From Streptomyces sp. JJ36 (GTDB lineage Bacteria; Actinomycetota; Actinomycetes; Streptomycetales; Streptomycetaceae): 64,000 nt of DNA. The notes under the pieces were generated by a model. The model was not told where the DNA came from. It ran no database searches and saw only the letters and a program-made list of their open reading frames with translations. Of this stretch, positions 7,835-16,304 are shown in pieces (the first letter of the stretch is position 1; each line of letters opens with the position of its first letter). The translations under genes and the position numbers were made by a program. The DNA is taken from the NCBI RefSeq assembly GCF_021696945.1, contig NZ_JACYHE010000002.1, positions 1-64,000 on the forward strand, given 5' to 3'.

Positions 7835-8977
7835 GTGTCAGGGGAAGCGGGGCTGCGGCAGCACGTGGCGCGACGGGACGTGGCCGAGGCACGGCGGATC
7901 GTGGTGAAGGTCGGCTCGTCGTCGCTGACCACCGCGGCGGGCGGGCTGGACGCGGACCGGGTGGACGCCCTGGTGGACGTGCTGGCCAAGTACGAGGAGA
8001 AGGAGATCGTGCTGGTCTCCTCCGGCGCCATCGCGGCCGGGCTGGCCCCGCTGGGGCTGGAGCGGCGTCCCCGGGACCTCGCCCGGCAGCAGGCCGCCGC
8101 CAGCGTGGGCCAGGGCCTGCTGGTGGCCCGCTACACCGCGTCCTTCGCCCGTTACGGGCGCCGGGTGGGCCAGGTACTGCTCACCTCGGACGACACCAGC
8201 CGCCGTGCCCACTACCGGAACGCCTACCGCACCCTGGACCAGCTCCTGGCCATGCGGACCGTGCCGGTGGTCAACGAGAACGACACGGTCGCCACCGACG
8301 AGATCCGGTTCGGCGACAACGACCGGCTGGCCGCGCTCGTCGCCCACCTGGTGCGGGCCGACCTGCTGGTGCTCCTCTCCGACGTGGACGGTCTCTACGA
8401 CGGCGACCCGCACACCCCGGGCACCTCCCGGATCGCCGAGGTCGCGGGGCCGGAGGACCTGGCGGGTGTCGACATCGGCAGCGCGGGCCGGGCCGGGGTC
8501 GGCACCGGCGGCATGGTGACCAAGGTCGAGGCGGCACGCATCGCGGCGGCCGCCGGGGTGTCCGTGGTGCTCACCTCCGCCATACACGCCTCGGACGCGC
8601 TGGCCGGCGCCCCGACGGGCACCTGGTTCCACCCCACCGGGCGCCGCACCGCCGGCCGGCTGCTCTGGCTCGCGCACGCCAGCACGCCGACCGGGGCGCT
8701 GGTGCTGGACGAGGGGGCGGTACGGGCGGTGGTGCAGCGGCGCACCTCGCTGCTGCCCGCGGGCGTGCTCCGGGTCGAGGGCGACTTCGCCGCGGGCGAC
8801 CCCGTGGAGCTGCGGGACGAGGAGGGCCGTGCCGTCGCCCGTGGACTGGTCAACTTCGACGCCCGGGAGATCCCCCGGCTGATCGGCCGCTCCACCCGTG
8901 AGCTCGCCCGGGAACTGGGCCCGTCGTACGAGCGGGAGATCGTACACAGGGACGACCTGGTGCTGCTGCGTTCGTGA
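7835..8977 (+). CDS. proB: Glutamate 5-kinase
   Basis: 380 residues from GTG 7835. The amino-acid kinase domain starts with RRIVVKVGSSSLT (~21-33), contains VSSGAIAAG and the substrate-site VVNENDTVA, and ends with the Mg-ATP-site GTGGMVTK (~224). A C-terminal PUA domain occupies ~285-375. The enzyme phosphorylates L-glutamate to gamma-glutamyl phosphate, the first step of proline synthesis, feeding ProA encoded 730 bases downstream. Full-length, with no missing motif. Confidence 0.97.
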   Translation: MSGEAGLRQHVARRDVAEARRIVVKVGSSSLTTAAGGLDADRVDALVDVLAKYEEKEIVLVSSGAIAAGLAPLGLERRPRDLARQQAAASVGQGLLVARYTASFARYGRRVGQVLLTSDDTSRRAHYRNAYRTLDQLLAMRTVPVVNENDTVATDEIRFGDNDRLAALVAHLVRADLLVLLSDVDGLYDGDPHTPGTSRIAEVAGPEDLAGVDIGSAGRAGVGTGGMVTKVEAARIAAAAGVSVVLTSAIHASDALAGAPTGTWFHPTGRRTAGRLLWLAHASTPTGALVLDEGAVRAVVQRRTSLLPAGVLRVEGDFAAGDPVELRDEEGRAVARGLVNFDAREIPRLIGRSTRELARELGPSYEREIVHRDDLVLLRS

Positions 8978-9191
8978 GACGGCGCCACAGGAGCGCTCCC
9001 GCGCCCCCGGCAGGCGTCAGCCTTGTGACCGGTCGGAAAAAGTCCGGTCTTTCGGCGGACACCTTCGGCAAAAACGCCACGCGGCCGCGCGCGGACTGGT
9101 CAACTTTGTCGTGGGACCGGACGGGACCGGGCCCGGGCGGAGACGCACCAGCAGGGGCAGAGCACCCCTTCGGCACCACAGGAGGCCCCCG

Positions 9192-9650
9192 GTGAGACGA
9201 CTGGCCAGCGTCGGCATGGGGTATCCCGAGCCGCGCGCGGGGAGGGAACGCGCCGAGCAGGGCGAGGAACGCGGTGCGGAGCCCGGCCCCGGCGGGGAGG
9301 AACGCGAGACCTCGCGGCTGTGGCATGTCACGCTCAGCGTGGCGGGCGAGGAGGCGCCGCTGGCGGAGGTCCGGCGCGGCCTGGAGCAGCTCGCGCACGA
9401 CCATCCGTTCCTGCTCACCAGCCGGTACGCCAACGACCACGCGGAGATCCGGTACTGGGAGGAGGCCCGCGACCTGCATGACGCGGCGGCGGTGGCCCTC
9501 CGGCTCTGGGGCGAGCACCGCTCCACGGCCCAGCTCCCGCCCTGGGAGATCGTCGGGCTGGAGGTGATCGACCGCGGGACCTACCACCAGCGGGTCGCCG
9601 AGGGCTTCGGGCCCGCGCCGGCCACCCCGGTCGGCGTGCACCCCTTCTGA
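9192..9650 (+). CDS. Small protein of unknown function between proB and proA
   Basis: 152 residues from GTG 9192, chosen because GGAGG sits 6 bases upstream (9181-9185). I do not recognise a family. The first ~40 residues are charged and low-complexity; from RLWHVTLSVAGEE onward it is a compact alpha/beta sequence containing HPFLLTSRYANDHAEIRYW and LPPWEIVGLEVIDRGTYH. There is no signal or membrane segment. Position in the proB-proA interval suggests cotranscription, but its role in proline synthesis is untested. Confidence 0.75.
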   Translation: MRRLASVGMGYPEPRAGRERAEQGEERGAEPGPGGEERETSRLWHVTLSVAGEEAPLAEVRRGLEQLAHDHPFLLTSRYANDHAEIRYWEEARDLHDAAAVALRLWGEHRSTAQLPPWEIVGLEVIDRGTYHQRVAEGFGPAPATPVGVHPF

Positions 9651-9710
9651 GGTGCCGGGGGAGCCCGGGTTCCGGCCCACGGCGGGCCCCGTAGCCCGTA
9701 AGCTTCAGGC

Positions 9711-10991
9711 ATGACCAGCACCGCATCCGACCTCTCGCCGGACACGTCCCCCGTCACCGCGACCGCGCGCCGCGCGCGGACCGCGGCGGCCGAGCTCGCC
9801 CCGCTGCCGCGGACCGCCCGGGACACCGCGCTGCTGGCGATCGCCGACGCGCTGGTCGCCCGCGGCGAGGAGATCGTCGCGGCGAACGCCGAGGACATCG
9901 CCAAGGCCCGGGCCGCGGACACGCCCGACGCCATCGTGGACCGGCTCACCCTCACTCCGGAGCGGATCGCGGCCATCGCCGCGGACGTGCGCGACGTGGT
10001 GGCGCTGCCCGACCCGGTCGGCGAGGTGGTGCGCGGCTCCACCCTGCCGAACGGCCTGGAGCTGCGGCAGGTGCGGGTTCCGCTCGGCGTGGTCGGGATC
10101 GTCTACGAGGCCCGGCCGAACGTCACCGTGGACGCCGCCGCGCTCTGCCTGAAGTCCGGGAACGCCGTGCTGCTGCGCGGCTCCTCCTCCGCCTACGCCT
10201 CGAACACCGCGCTGGTCGGCGTGTTGCGGGACGCCGTCGCCACGGCCGGCCTCCCGGCGGACGCCGTGCAGCTGGTGCCGGGGGAGGGCCGGGACTCCGT
10301 CAAGGAGCTGATGCGGGCCCGCGGCCTGGTCGACGTGCTGATCCCGCGCGGCGGCGCCTCGCTGATCAGGACGGTCGTCGAGGAGTCCACGGTGCCGGTG
10401 ATCGAGACCGGCACCGGCAACTGCCACGTCTACGTCGACGAGCACGCCGACCCGGCGATGGCGATCGAGCTCCTGGTCAACAGCAAGGCCCAGCGCCCCA
10501 GCGTCTGCAACGCCGCGGAGACCGTGCTGGTGCACGCGGGGATCGCGGACACCTTCCTGCCGCCGGCGGCGGCCGCCCTGAGGGACGCCGGGGTGACCGT
10601 GCACGGGGACGCGGCCTGGCAGCAGGCCGACCCGGCGGTGGTGCCGGCGACCGAGGAGGACTGGGGCACCGAGTACCTGTCGTACGACATCGCCGCCGCG
10701 GTGGTGGACTCGCTGGACGCGGCGGTGGCGCACATCCGCCGCTGGTCCTCGGGGCACACGGAGGCCATCGTCACCCGGGACACCGCGGCGGCCCGCCGCT
10801 TCACCGCGCTGGTGGACTCGACGGCGGTGATGGTGAACGCCTCCACCCGGTTCACCGACGGCGGGCAGTTCGGCTTCGGTGCGGAGATCGGGATCTCGAC
10901 GCAGAAGCTGCACGCCCGCGGCCCCATGGGACTTCCGGAACTCACCTCGACGAAGTTCGTCGTGACCGGTGACGGTCATACCAGAGGCTGA
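9711..10991 (+). CDS. proA: Gamma-glutamyl phosphate reductase
   Basis: 426 residues from ATG 9711. This is an aldehyde-dehydrogenase-superfamily enzyme that reduces gamma-glutamyl phosphate with NADPH to glutamate semialdehyde, the second step of proline synthesis. Signature segments are [15 protein letters not shown], the catalytic Cys266 in [11 protein letters not shown], and the C-terminal [12 protein letters not shown]. There is no good Shine-Dalgarno; TAAGCT lies 6 bases before the ATG, so the mRNA may be leaderless and the gene independent of proB. Confidence 0.97.
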   Translation: MTSTASDLSPDTSPVTATARRARTAAAELAPLPRTARDTALLAIADALVARGEEIVAANAEDIAKARAADTPDAIVDRLTLTPERIAAIAADVRDVVALPDPVGEVVRGSTLPNGLELRQVRVPLGVVGIVYEARPNVTVDAAALCLKSGNAVLLRGSSSAYASNTALVGVLRDAVATAGLPADAVQLVPGEGRDSVKELMRARGLVDVLIPRGGASLIRTVVEESTVPVIETGTGNCHVYVDEHADPAMAIELLVNSKAQRPSVCNAAETVLVHAGIADTFLPPAAAALRDAGVTVHGDAAWQQADPAVVPATEEDWGTEYLSYDIAAAVVDSLDAAVAHIRRWSSGHTEAIVTRDTAAARRFTALVDSTAVMVNASTRFTDGGQFGFGAEIGISTQKLHARGPMGLPELTSTKFVVTGDGHTRG

Positions 10992-11052
10992 TCCTTTCCT
11001 CCGATTGGCGCTCTCCCTGCCCTCCTCGCCCGGTTCGCACTAGGCTGGAGGG

Positions 11053-11718
11053 GTGCCGGAGGATGTGGGGGGCCAGCCGTTCCCGGACGGCGAGGAGCCC
11101 GACGACGGTCACCACGGCGACGCGGAGGACGCGTTCGCGGCCGTGGTCTTTGACGAGGACTTCGTGCGGGCCGCCGAGGTGCACGAGCCCACGGCGGCCG
11201 AGCGGATCCTGGCCGCCGCCCAGTCCCACCCCGACGGCGAGCCTCCCCACCCGTACGAGGAGGGGCACGGCTACGGACCGGGCGGCGAACAGGGCGGCGA
11301 GCCCGGCGACGGCCGCTTCGGCGGTCCGCCGTTCGGGGGATACGACGAGGGCTGGGGCACCACACACGGTTACGGATACGGCCCCGGACATGCCTATGGT
11401 CCGTACGCCTACGATCCCGGCCTCCCGGACGGCCTGGACGACGACGACCCGGCCCGCCCCTATCGCGGCCACGCCCGGTGGCAGCGTCCCATCGCCTGGG
11501 TGCTGGCGGTGGTGATGGGCGTCGGCATGGTCGCGCTCGCCTTCACCGCCGTCTACCGCGGCGCCTCCGGCCAGCGGGACGAACCGGCGCCGCCGCCGAC
11601 CACCACGACGGGCGTCGAGGAGCCGCCGACGGACCGGCAGCCGGCCCCCGGTTCGCTGCCCGGCCGGTCGCCCGGGGCGGCCGTCCCGACGGCCGCCACG
11701 GAGGCCCGCCAGGGCTGA
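11053..11718 (+). CDS. Single-pass membrane protein with N-terminal VFDEDFV motif
   Basis: 221 residues from GTG 11053. Residues ~25-50 carry AAVVFDEDFVRAAEVHEPTA; a Gly/Tyr/Pro-rich acidic region follows, then one transmembrane helix (IAWVLAVVMGVGMVALAF, ~150-168) and a short Pro/Thr-rich extracytoplasmic tail. No enzymatic motif is visible. The next gene has the same VFDE-type motif and topology, so the two look like paralogs or partners. TAGGCT lies 6 bases before the GTG (possible leaderless start), although GGAGGG overlaps the same spot. A cell-envelope role is an inference. Confidence 0.8.
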   Translation: MPEDVGGQPFPDGEEPDDGHHGDAEDAFAAVVFDEDFVRAAEVHEPTAAERILAAAQSHPDGEPPHPYEEGHGYGPGGEQGGEPGDGRFGGPPFGGYDEGWGTTHGYGYGPGHAYGPYAYDPGLPDGLDDDDPARPYRGHARWQRPIAWVLAVVMGVGMVALAFTAVYRGASGQRDEPAPPPTTTTGVEEPPTDRQPAPGSLPGRSPGAAVPTAATEARQG

Positions 11719-11773
11719 CGGCACGGGGTGTCGCGAAAGCGCCGCCCCGGCGCAACGTGACCGGGAGCGGGGC

Positions 11774-11802
11774 GTTTACGACCCCTTCCCGCGACCTACT
11801 CT
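11774..11802 (+). promoter_or_regulatory. Candidate leaderless promoter of the 11809 gene
   Basis: GTTTAC (11774-11779), 17-base spacer, TACTCT (11797-11802); the ATG follows 6 bases later at 11809. Transcription would start at or next to the A of the ATG. Confidence 0.5.
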
Positions 11803-11808
11803 GTCCCT

Positions 11809-12891
11809 ATGGCCGGTCGTGGACACCCTCCCCGGAGGCCCGGTGACGGATCTCCCGGCGGCGGCGACGACGAGTACCGCTCCATCGTCTTCGACGAGTC
11901 GTTCGTGGAGGCCGCGCGGCTGCAGGAGTACTCCGCGCGGGAGCGGCTGGAGGACGAGGAGCACGCCGCCGTGCGCCGGCGTCCCCGGCCGGCACCGGCC
12001 TCCGGCGGTGCGTCCCGGCAGGCGGTCATCCTGGTCCTGCTCATCGCGGTCGCCTTCGGCACGGCGATCTACCTGGGGATACGCACCCCCTATCAGGCCC
12101 CGCCGTCGCCGCCCGCGGAGGCCATGCGGGTCACGATGCTGCCCCTGGCACCCCGTGACACCGTCCCCGGCGGGACGCCGGGCGACCTGTTCGCCTCCAG
12201 CCCGGCGGCGGACCTCCGGGTGGGCGCCGAGGGCGTCAACCTCCCCCCGCCCCGCCGCACCGACCACTTCAGCGAGAACCAGACGCTGGCCGCGCTCACC
12301 GCCGCCAAGGAGTACGTGGTGGCGAGCTCGGTGGACCCGGAGGTGCTGATGGGCGGCACCGTACGCTCCGTACGCCTGCTGCTGGACCCGGCGCAGCACG
12401 CCCAGTTCGACCGCAGCGTCGAACGACCCCGCCCCGACGGCCGGCACGCGGCGACCGGCTGGATGGTGCGCTTCGACCCGGCGGAGGTCGCCCTCGCCGA
12501 CCCGGACGTCCGGGTTCAGGGGACCCTGGCCGTCCGGGAGACCGGGGCGGACACCCTGGAGGTCACCGCGGACCACGTCTTCACCTACGCGCTGCACTCC
12601 GCCGAGGAGGACGCCCGGGCCCGCGGCGCCTCGCTCTTCACCGTGCGCCGCGAGGTGCACTTCCGCTTCGAGCGTGCGGACCTGCGTGACCAGCAGCTCC
12701 GGGTGGAGACCGTCTCGGTGCGGGCCGGGCCGCTGTCCTGCTCCGCCCCCTCCGCCGGCGCCTTCCAGCCGCTGCTGGCCGGCGAGCGGGCGCGCGGCGA
12801 CGCGCCGGCCGGGACCGACCCGTACGAGGAGAGCCGTTCCCGGGCGGCGCTGTGCGGCGTCCTGGCGGACACCGCACAGCCTGCGCCGTAG
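11809..12891 (+). CDS. Membrane-anchored extracytoplasmic protein with VFDESFV motif
   Basis: 360 residues from ATG 11809. The N-terminal cytoplasmic part contains RSIVFDESFVEAARLQEYSA, followed by one transmembrane helix (AVILVLLIAVAFGTAIYLGI, ~70-90) and an exported domain of ~265 residues with no motif I can name (SENQTLAALTAAKEYVVAS; FTVRREVHFRFERADL). Two cysteines near the C-terminus could form a disulphide. The motif and layout match the preceding gene. In S. coelicolor a membrane protein from this region was reported to interact with the spore-wall machinery; I recall this only loosely. No Shine-Dalgarno; probable leaderless mRNA. Confidence 0.82.
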   Translation: MAGRGHPPRRPGDGSPGGGDDEYRSIVFDESFVEAARLQEYSARERLEDEEHAAVRRRPRPAPASGGASRQAVILVLLIAVAFGTAIYLGIRTPYQAPPSPPAEAMRVTMLPLAPRDTVPGGTPGDLFASSPAADLRVGAEGVNLPPPRRTDHFSENQTLAALTAAKEYVVASSVDPEVLMGGTVRSVRLLLDPAQHAQFDRSVERPRPDGRHAATGWMVRFDPAEVALADPDVRVQGTLAVRETGADTLEVTADHVFTYALHSAEEDARARGASLFTVRREVHFRFERADLRDQQLRVETVSVRAGPLSCSAPSAGAFQPLLAGERARGDAPAGTDPYEESRSRAALCGVLADTAQPAP

Positions 12892-12939
12892 CGCCCGGGA
12901 CGCCCTGCGGGACCGGCCGCGCGGCCGCCGGACGGCTTG

Positions 12940-14040
12940 TCAGGGCCGGCCGTTCCTCGTGGGGCCGTCCGTGCCGGAGTCGTCGTCGGGACCGCGGGAC
13001 CCCGCGGCCCCGCCACGGCCGGTGAAGGTGTCCCGGAGCCGTCCGCCCAGGTCGCCGGCGCCGCCCGCCAGGTCCCGCATCAGGTTCATCAGCGGGTCCT
13101 TGCTGGTCCGGACGCTCTCCGCGTAGTGGTTCGCCGACTGCCGGAAGGAGTCCGAGACGGAGGTGTCCCCGTCGTCCTCCCGCCGGTCGTAGTGGCCGTC
13201 CATGATCCGCTGGTAGTCACGGCTGGCGGCCCACTTGCGCAGCTCGGCCGCACGCACCGTGGTGAACGGGTGGCTCCGGGGCAGCACGTTCATGATCTTC
13301 AGCACCGAGTCCCGCAGGTCGCCGCCGGCCTCGTACTCGTCGGCCTGCTTGAGGAAGGCGTCGACGTTCATCTCGTGCAGGTGGTTGCCGCCCGCCAGCT
13401 TCATCAGCCCGCGCATCGAGGCCTGGAGGTCCTGCCCGACGAGCAGCCCCGCCCGGTCCGCCGACAGCTCCGACTTGCGGAACCACTCGCGGAGCGCCGT
13501 GACGATGGCCATGATGGCGACGTTGCCGAGCGGGATCCAGGCGACCTTGAGGGCGAGGTTGGTGAGGAAGAGCAGGATCGTGCGGTAGACGGCGTGCCCG
13601 GACAGGGCGTGCCCGGTCTCGTGCCCCACGACCGCCCGCATCTCCTCCTCGTCGAGCAGCTCGACGAGCCCGGTGGTCACCACGATGATCGGCTCGTCCA
13701 GGCCGATGCACATGGCGTTCGGCTTCGGGTCCTGGGAGACGTACATCGGGGGAACCTTCTCCAGGTCCAGGATGTAGCAGGCGTCCCGCAGCATCGCGTT
13801 CAGATGGGGGAACTGCTCGTCGCTCACCCGCACCGAGTCGGAGAGGAAGAGCAGCCGCAGGCTGCGCTCCGGCAGCAGGCCGCTGAGCGCCTTGAAGACG
13901 GTGTCGAAGCCACTCAGCTTGCGCAGCGCGACCAGCGCCGAGCGGTCGGCCGGGTGCTCGTAGGCCCGGGAGGAGATTCCCGGGAAGCGTCGCCGGTCCC
14001 GGCCCGGGAGCCGCGCGCTGTCGTCCGTTCCGTGGGTCAT
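12940..14040 (-). CDS. M48-family (HtpX/Ste24-like) zinc metalloprotease
   Basis: 366 residues from ATG 14040, with GGGGGAG about 10 bases upstream; longer frames have no support. The zinc motif is H140-E-T-G-H144 in VVGHETGHALSG, with a downstream ELSADRAGL segment providing the third ligand. A hydrophobic stretch (ILLFLTNLALKVAWIPLGNVA) follows the motif, indicating membrane association. The C-terminus is Gly/Arg/Asp-rich. The family degrades misfolded membrane proteins or processes small proteins. It converges on the 11809 gene and begins 95 bases from the stop of the MFS gene. Signal peptide absent. Confidence 0.9.
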   Translation of the reverse strand: MTHGTDDSARLPGRDRRRFPGISSRAYEHPADRSALVALRKLSGFDTVFKALSGLLPERSLRLLFLSDSVRVSDEQFPHLNAMLRDACYILDLEKVPPMYVSQDPKPNAMCIGLDEPIIVVTTGLVELLDEEEMRAVVGHETGHALSGHAVYRTILLFLTNLALKVAWIPLGNVAIMAIVTALREWFRKSELSADRAGLLVGQDLQASMRGLMKLAGGNHLHEMNVDAFLKQADEYEAGGDLRDSVLKIMNVLPRSHPFTTVRAAELRKWAASRDYQRIMDGHYDRREDDGDTSVSDSFRQSANHYAESVRTSKDPLMNLMRDLAGGAGDLGGRLRDTFTGRGGAAGSRGPDDDSGTDGPTRNGRP

Positions 14041-14083
14041 GTTCGGGTCGCTCCCCCTCGTCGGCTGGATTCCCCAGCGTAGA

Positions 14084-14101
14084 CGCCGCGGAAGCGCGGC
14101 G
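14084..14101 (-). terminator. Short hairpin after the MFS/MBL operon
   Basis: CGCCGCG (14084-14090), loop GAAG, CGCGGCG (14095-14101). It lies 34 bases beyond the stop of the minus-strand MFS gene. Confidence 0.45.
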
Positions 14102-14134
14102 GGTTGTGTCTGCCGGGTCGGGACGACGCGCCGC

Positions 14135-15397
14135 TCACCGGCTGCGTGCCGCGACGGTGACCGCGGGCACGACGGCCAGTGCCAGGAGACCGCCGCCGGC
14201 GGCGAGGACCGGGTAGCCGGCGGTCGCGACGACCAGGCCGGAGGCCAGGCCGCCCGTGGCGGCCGCGACGGCGACGAAGACGTCGGCCACGCCCTGGGTC
14301 CTGGCACGGGTGGCCGCCGGTACGGCGTCGGTGAGGAGCGCGGTGCCGCTGACGAGCCCGAGGCTCCAGCCCAGCCCCAGCAGCGTGAGGGCCGCGGCGA
14401 ACGCGGCGGTGGAAGCACCGGGGGCGTGGGCGGCCAGGACACCGGCGGCCAGCAGGGTCAGCGCGGAGGCGGTGGCCACCCGGAGCCCGCCGTACCGGTC
14501 GACGAGCCAGCCGGACAGGGGCGCGGGCAGATACATCGCCCCGATGTGGACCGCGATGACCAGGCCGGAGGCGGCGGCGCCGTGGCCCCGGTCGTGCATG
14601 TGGACCGGCGTCATCGTCATGATCGCCACCATGACGAGCTGGGCGACCATCATGACCAGGGCTCCCGCCCGTACGTGGGAACGCCGTCCCGCGGCCGCCC
14701 GCCGCACCCGGGCGCCGCTCGCGCCCGGGGCACCGGAGGCCGCACGCTCCGTCTCCAGCGTGCGGGCCAGCAGCAGCGGGTCCGGACGCAGCCAGGCGGC
14801 CAGTACCAGGGCGGCCGCCGCGTAGGCGGAGCCGGAGAGCACGAACAGCCCGCTCAGGCGGGGAATCCCGAGGGCGTGGGCGAGGTCGCCGCCGGGCGCC
14901 GCGAGAACGGGCCCGGCCACGCCCCCCAGCGTCGTGGCGACCAGCACGGTGGACACGGCACGGGCGCGGTGCCCGGGAGCCGCCAGGTCGGCACCGGCGT
15001 ACCGGGCCAGCAGGTTCGTGGCCGTACCGGCGCCGTAGACGAACATCGCGACCAGCAGCAGCACGGCGCTGCCGGTGACGGCGGCGGCGACGACGCCCGC
15101 GCTGCCGAGGGCACCGGCCGCGTACCCGGCGGCGAGGCCGGGGCGCCGGCCGACCGCCTGAGAGATACGGCCGATCGCGACGGCCGCCGACGCGGCACCG
15201 GCGGTGGACAGGGCGCCGAGCAGGCCGGCCAGGCCGGTGGAGCCGAGCATGTCCCGGGCGAGCAGGGCACCGACGGTGACACCCCCCGCGAGTCCGGCGC
15301 CGCTGAGGACCTGCGCAGCGGTCAGGACGGTCAGGACGCGGCGCTGTGCCCGGGACCGCGCACGGTCCTCGGTCCGGGCGGACACGGTGGTCGTCAT
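14135..15397 (-). CDS. MFS transporter (drug-efflux type, 12 TM)
   Basis: 420 residues from ATG 15397 (GGGAG upstream). About 12 hydrophobic segments are visible in two halves separated by a basic cytoplasmic loop (~215-245). The segment GRISQAVGRRPGLAAGYAAG carries the A-like loop between TM2 and TM3 seen in major facilitators. Substrate cannot be read from the sequence. It is the second gene of a minus-strand pair: the MBL-fold gene ends 41 bases upstream, and both probably use the promoter region at ~16230 that faces a regulator gene. This arrangement is typical of inducible efflux units. Confidence 0.85.
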   Translation of the reverse strand: MTTTVSARTEDRARSRAQRRVLTVLTAAQVLSGAGLAGGVTVGALLARDMLGSTGLAGLLGALSTAGAASAAVAIGRISQAVGRRPGLAAGYAAGALGSAGVVAAAVTGSAVLLLVAMFVYGAGTATNLLARYAGADLAAPGHRARAVSTVLVATTLGGVAGPVLAAPGGDLAHALGIPRLSGLFVLSGSAYAAAALVLAAWLRPDPLLLARTLETERAASGAPGASGARVRRAAAGRRSHVRAGALVMMVAQLVMVAIMTMTPVHMHDRGHGAAASGLVIAVHIGAMYLPAPLSGWLVDRYGGLRVATASALTLLAAGVLAAHAPGASTAAFAAALTLLGLGWSLGLVSGTALLTDAVPAATRARTQGVADVFVAVAAATGGLASGLVVATAGYPVLAAGGGLLALAVVPAVTVAARSR

Positions 15398-15438
15398 CGG
15401 GGAGGGCTCCCGCCGGGCGGGACCGGGCCGGCGGGCAC

Positions 15439-16218
15439 TCAGACCCGCTCGCCCAGATCCAGGCGGTCGAGCAGCCCGGCGCCGGCGAAGGCGGCGATCA
15501 GGTCGTCGCGGCCCTCGGTGAAGTGCGCCCAGCCGTCGTAGTGGACCGGGACCACCCGGCGGGCGCCGAGGATCCGGGCGGCGTCGGCGGCCTGGGCGCT
15601 GTCCAGGACGATCAGCGCGCCGTCGAAGAGCTGGGGGAAGCGGGGAGCTCCGGCGAACAGCACGGCGGTGTCCACCGGGCCGAAACGCCCCGCGATCTCC
15701 TCGACCAGGCCGAGCGAGGCGTTGTCGCCGCTGACGTAGACCGTGGGCAGCTCCTCCCCGGTCAGGACGAATCCGACGACCTCGCCGGTGACCGGTTCGA
15801 CGTCCTCGCGCGCACCGGGGCCGTGGAGGGCGGGCACCCCGGTGACGGTGATCGTTCCGCCTCCGGGGCGAGCCAGTTCGACCGCCTCCCAGTCGGCCAG
15901 CCCGGTGGCCCCCGGCCCCAGGCGCTTCGCGCCCCCGGGCGTGGTCAGGGTCAGCGGGACGTCGGCGAGCAGGGCCCGGCCGGAGTCGTCGAGGTTGTCC
16001 GGGTGCTCGTCGTGGGAGAGCAGGACCACGTCCACGGGCCCGAGCGTGGCCGGCGCGGCGGAGGAGGCGGCCGTCTTGGTCAGCCGGCCGCCCGGCACGT
16101 GGTAGTCGCGGGGCGGGTCGAAGACCGGGTCGGTCAGGAAGCGCAGGCCGCCGTACGCGAAGAGGGCGGTCGGGCCGCCGAGGACCCGGACGGGGAACTG
16201 CTCACTGGTGCCGGCCAT
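15439..16218 (-). CDS. Metallo-beta-lactamase-fold hydrolase (UlaG-like)
   Basis: 259 residues from ATG 16218; GGAGG lies 7 bases upstream (CCTCC at 16226-16230 on the plus strand). Metal ligands sit in LSHDEHPDNLD (H69, H72, D74), in YVSGDNASL and in VPVHYDGWAHF. It resembles the UlaG-type branch of the superfamily rather than class B beta-lactamases. Substrate unknown; N-acyl-ethanolamine phospholipase- or lactonase-type reactions are possible. It is the promoter-proximal gene of a pair with the MFS gene and is divergent from a CGNR regulator, so detoxification or resistance is a reasonable inference. Confidence 0.87.
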   Translation of the reverse strand: MAGTSEQFPVRVLGGPTALFAYGGLRFLTDPVFDPPRDYHVPGGRLTKTAASSAAPATLGPVDVVLLSHDEHPDNLDDSGRALLADVPLTLTTPGGAKRLGPGATGLADWEAVELARPGGGTITVTGVPALHGPGAREDVEPVTGEVVGFVLTGEELPTVYVSGDNASLGLVEEIAGRFGPVDTAVLFAGAPRFPQLFDGALIVLDSAQAADAARILGARRVVPVHYDGWAHFTEGRDDLIAAFAGAGLLDRLDLGERV

Positions 16219-16234
16219 GGGAGAACCTCCAGAA

Positions 16235-16286
16235 CCTCACGGATGCAGGGGAAAGTATCCGTGAGGAAGCTAGCCCTGTCTCACGG
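16235..16286. promoter_or_regulatory. Operator-like palindrome between the MBL/MFS operon and the CGNR regulator
   Basis: CCTCACGGAT (16235-16244) is an exact inverted copy of ATCCGTGAGG (16257-16266), 12 bases apart; a third CTCACGG half-site lies at 16280-16286. The site spans the short divergent promoter region, so it is well placed to control both directions, most likely by the adjacent regulator. Confidence 0.65.
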
Positions 16287-16304
16287 CTGAGCGCAAGCCG
16301 TACC

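Noticed and set aside
5155..8901. A plus-strand frame of ~1250 codons opposite the glycerophosphotransferase and into proB
   Set aside because: Low-complexity Arg/Gly/Ala-rich translation with no domain, antisense to a protein with clear motifs; it is an artefact of very high G+C, where stop codons are rare.
9091..9110. GGACTGGTCAACTT copy after proB resembling a stretch inside proB (near 8844)
   Set aside because: The shared stretch is only ~14 bases with unrelated surroundings, and the copy is not in a coding context; no evidence of duplication.
12912..12930. GGCCGCGCGGCC palindrome between the 11809 gene and the M48 gene as terminator
   Set aside because: The self-complementary stretch has almost no loop and the outer arms mismatch; too weak to list as a terminator.
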